A stretch of DNA of 64,000 nucleotides, from positions 744,001-808,000 of the forward strand of contig OX104128.1 in NCBI GenBank assembly GCA_944470555.2. The letters are read 5' to 3'. The translations under genes were made by a program, and so were the position numbers. This stretch comes from Heterobilharzia americana. Its lineage: Eukaryota > Platyhelminthes > Trematoda > Strigeidida > Schistosomatidae. Positions 61,333 through 64,000 of this stretch are shown piece by piece; within the stretch, counting starts at the first letter, position 1; each line of letters opens with the position of its first letter. The notes beneath the pieces are model-generated. The model saw nothing but the letters and a program-made list of their open reading frames with translations. It was not told the DNA's origin and made no database searches.

Positions 61333-61411
61333 GAGACAAAACCACATTCAAACAACATTTTGGATCCATTGAATATTTATTCATCCTTATTTTCAATGAA
61401 CAAAACTCCTG

Positions 61412-61459
<48 letters not shown>

Positions 61460-61663
61460 GGCTAGCATCATCATTGTCCAACTTGTCTATATCTGTAGAA
61501 ATATGCAATTTAATTGAAGCTTTATTAAACAATCTCCTAGGTACACAATCAGAATTAAAGCATAAAATAAATGATTTATTAAAGACATTTGAAAAATTAC
61601 AATTGGATCATAAAGAATTTACATGCCTGAAATTTATTGTTCTATTCAATCCAACTAAACACG
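61333..61663 (+). CDS. NR5A/FTZ-F1-type receptor, LBD exon helices 6-8
   Basis: 110 codons plus one base: acceptor CACTAG|GAG in phase 0, donor CACG|GTGAGT in phase 1. It starts ETKPHSNNIL. Fifteen AAT codons give a pure Asn run at residues 28-42 (61414-61458). From 'SNLSISVEICNLIEALLNNL' onward it resembles the NR5A helix 6-7 region, and residues 92-107 'DHKEFTCLKFIVLFNP' match the helix 7-8 block of nuclear receptors ('CLKFLVLF' in NR5A). The Asn run falls in the loop between helix 5/6 and helix 7. Helices 9-12 and the activation helix must be on exons right of the window. Confidence 0.9.
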
Positions 61664-61804
61664 GTGAGTAGTTGATTTTTTTTTTGACAGTATTTATTTG
61701 TTATTTCAAGACAAAATAAAATCAAAAATCATTCAGTAACCTCTGTACCCATTCGTATAGTAGACAATGCATTCCATCTATTGTGATTGATCACACTGGA
61801 GGGT

Positions 61805-62815
61805 AACCAATCTTATGTCGTCTAGTCCTGATTGGCGACTGAATTCTATCAATCATGCGATGCGATTTCCACCACCCAAATGCAAATTTTTGCTCCAGGA
61901 CTGGTCTTCAGCGGTACCCCACCGCGGTTAACAATAGAGAGTGAAGTGGTTGAGTGTGTTGACTACTTCACTTACCTGGGAAGTAGGATCAACTCCGGTG
62001 GGTTAGTTGCCGATGAGATTTCTGCACGGATACAAAAGGCTCGATTGGCTTTTGCCAATTTGCGCCACCTATGGCGCCGCCGTGATATCCGATTGTCTAT
62101 TAAGGGTGGTGTGTACTGCACAGCAGTCCGCTCTGTTCTACTATATGGCTGTGAAACATGGCCATTGAAAGTGGAGGATACAAAAAGGCTTGAGGTGTTT
62201 GACCACCGTTGCCTTCGTAATATAGGACGTATTCCGTGGTGTCGCCATGTGAGTAATGCAGAAGTTAGGTGTAGAGTTTTGGGGAGAAGAGGTAAGTCAG
62301 TTGACGAGGTTGTTAACCTTCATCGACTGAGATGGCTGGGACACGTACTACGTATGCCTAGTCACCGATTGCCTCGTCACACAATGTTGGCTGAGGTGGG
62401 TCCAGGCTGGAAAAAGGCTAGAGGTGAGGTGGCCAGACTAAAACATGGCACCAATGTGTGAAGTGTTTGACTGTTGGTTTGAGCCATGTAGGACGATGCA
62501 GACTAGGTAGTTGGGGTCCACGGGACAAGAGGAACCAGTGGTTGGAGACTGACTCTAGGTGATATGGCTCAGAACCGAAGTCAGTGGCGCAGATGTATAC
62601 ACACATTATCCTCATCTTAACAACACTATACCGAATCTCACTATTTTGTCACTCCTCTTTCCTTTCTTCTCGTACTTTATATTTCTTTTGACTGCATTCA
62701 CTTATCTTCATCCTTCACCTCACTACCTTTTTACTTGATGTGGTGATATGAGGTGTGGCAACTCGGACCGTTAGTCAGTAATGCCTGGTCCTATGTTGAT
62801 AATGATGATGATCAA
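61805..62815 (+). pseudogene. family B LINE 3' part, best-preserved frame
   Basis: One frame from about 61925 to 62461 is open for about 180 codons: 'VDYFTYLGSRINSGGL', 'EISARIQKARLAFANLRHLW', 'SVLLYGCETWPLKVEDTKRL', 'HRLRWLGHVLRMPSHRLPRH'. Before about 61910 the family sequence ('PKCKFLLQDWSSAVP') lies in another frame, and after about 62425 the 'TKTWHQC' block is also shifted, so two frameshifts bound the open part. The 3' tail ends at 'CCTATGTTGATAATGATGAT'. Confidence 0.85.
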
Positions 62816-62829
62816 TCATGTCTGCAATG

Positions 62830-63390
62830 GTCAGCATTCAGATAGAGGGAAGGCTCAGCAATACGATCCACTTTAATGGATGTTGGTTGGTTGGAGGCAG
62901 TCAATAGGAAGCTTTGTCCGATTTACTTATTTCGTGCTTGTTTGGGCATTCATCAACAAGACATATCTACTAACTTGAGATGTGATTTCGCGTCACCCAG
63001 TGTTGTAGTCATCTAGGTGACTGACTTCCTGTAGGACTGGATTAGATATATTGATTGACTACTGGAGAGAAACTAATTTCATGTACTGACCGGATTCTAC
63101 CGATCACTTTGCAATGTGGTCACCAAGCTAGGTGGATCACCATAGCGTTGAATTGCAGTGAGTTTCACTTGGTTGTTCTCCAGTCATCAACTAGTGTATC
63201 TAAACGAGGCTTTTATGGGAAGTCAGACAACTGCGGCCCGAGTAGTTCAATAGTAGTGTCAATGACTGCAACATTGGGTGATGAATTTTCGAATCTCACA
63301 CAGCCCATCAGTTCCCTCGAAGTTGCAGACGAATCGCAACAAGCACTAAACGTATGTCAAACGTAGGGCTTACTGCCGATCCTCTTCAAC
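62830..63390 (+). repeat. dispersed repeat (family U), second copy
   Basis: Shares with 29850-30600 the blocks 'TGACTTCCTGTAGGACTGG', 'TTAGATA.ATTGATTGA' and 'GTGGTCACCAAGCTAGG'. No coding motif. Confidence 0.5.
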
Positions 63391-63394
63391 CAAA

Positions 63395-63470
63395 TAATGG
63401 TTAACAATACTGCTTAGTTGCCCAAACCCGCGGTACGTGGAGCGGTGTTCTAACCCGTCAAGCATCATTA
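63395..63470 (-). mobile_element. family Q fragment
   Basis: Short relic with the 'CTGCTTAGTTGCCCAAAC' and 'GTACGTGGAGCGG' blocks of family Q. The B box is mutated. Confidence 0.45.
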
Positions 63471-63524
63471 TTGTCATTGGTACATGTTCAATAATTTATC
63501 TGCTGATTATACTCGAGTGTAGAT

Positions 63525-64000
63525 CACTCATATTCTATTGATTGCCCGATCCTGACTTCGACGTCCTCGTCCATGCCACCTGTAGTTGAAACAGTGCTGC
63601 CTAGATAGGTGAAAGAGGCTACTTCCTCTAAGTTTCTCCCATTGATGGTGATTGGACCTTGTTGTTGTTGGTGGTGGTGGTGTCGGTTGGGTTATCTTCA
63701 TCACCTCTGTCTTCTCTACGTTCACCTGAAGTTTCGTCTTTACTACCCTACCTCTTCTGTCAACTTGTTAGTTTTCAGCTTTAGATCTTCAAGTTTGTGT
63801 GACATTAGACATAAATGATCATCGGCGGCGATATCGAAATCTTCTAGGATGTTTTCATCATGGCAGCCAGCGTATCCGCCTCTTCTCACTCCTCACTGTT
63901 TGTTGCATGATCCAGTCGACTACGATCAGGAAGATTATCGGTGATAGTAAGCAGCTTTGTCTTACTCCTGTCTTCACTTCAAAGGCATCACTGAGATTTC
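63525..64000 (-). pseudogene. RTE/SR2-like LINE (copy A9), open at right edge
   Basis: Minus copy lacking its 3' end. 63528-63725 has 'NVEKTEVMKI' and the following block; the motif C region is at 63803-63840 (D-I-A-A-D-D-H-L-C-L-M). It extends past the window, so its 5' limit is unknown. Confidence 0.8.

Larger units (their letters stand above)
61664..64000 (+). other. start of next intron (open at right edge)
   Basis: Donor GTGAGT at 61664. No acceptor or receptor coding sequence seen before the window ends. Everything here is retroelement relic. Confidence 0.7.

Overview
The window looks like AT-rich, repeat-laden nuclear DNA of a blood fluke (genus Schistosoma or a close trematode). The evidence is the mix of repeats: Sm-alpha-like SINEs carrying hammerhead-ribozyme sequences, SR2/RTE-like non-LTR retrotransposons with AAT-type 3' tails, a second non-LTR family with a YADD reverse transcriptase, Penelope-like elements, and tRNA-derived SINEs. 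There are no bacterial-style genes or operons. The species call is an inference from repeat style and was not tested by a search.

The only host gene I can support runs on the + strand from 19742 to beyond the right edge. Five coding exons, four of them phase 0 at both visible joints, join into one frame: 19742-20285, 37811-39823, 43994-44548, 55872-55979 and 61333-61663. They give about 1,180 codons inside about 42 kb. The last three carry the helix 3 to helix 8 part of a nuclear-receptor ligand-binding domain that best fits NR5A (FTZ-F1/SF-1/LRH-1). The first two are a very long, Ser/Thr/Asn-rich, partly acidic hinge. The DNA-binding domain must lie left of the window and helices 9-12 to the right. 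The size suggests the large schistosome FTZ-F1alpha-type receptor.

Layout: 1-19741 is upstream repeat-filled DNA, probably an intron, with no exon recognised. 20286-37810 is a 17.5-kb intron ending in three (TA)n arrays. 39824-43993 is a 4.2-kb intron. 44549-55871 is an 11.3-kb intron with the longest retrotransposon remnants. 55980-61332 is a 5.4-kb intron. The next intron starts at 61664. All retroelement copies show stops, frameshifts or truncation, so none looks autonomous.

Three points merit most attention. First, two nearly identical RTE copies about 1 kb long lie in opposite orientation on either side of the 108-bp receptor exon at 55872-55979; this arrangement is known to favour exon skipping or circular RNA. 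Second, a family of tRNA-like elements has long inverted arms, each arm carrying a hammerhead-ribozyme sequence distinct from Sm-alpha; the copy at 44603-45032 has two opposed hammerheads, one with every core base conserved. Third, the receptor's ligand-binding domain is interrupted by homopolymer-like inserts (Thr, Ser and a pure run of 15 AAT codons).
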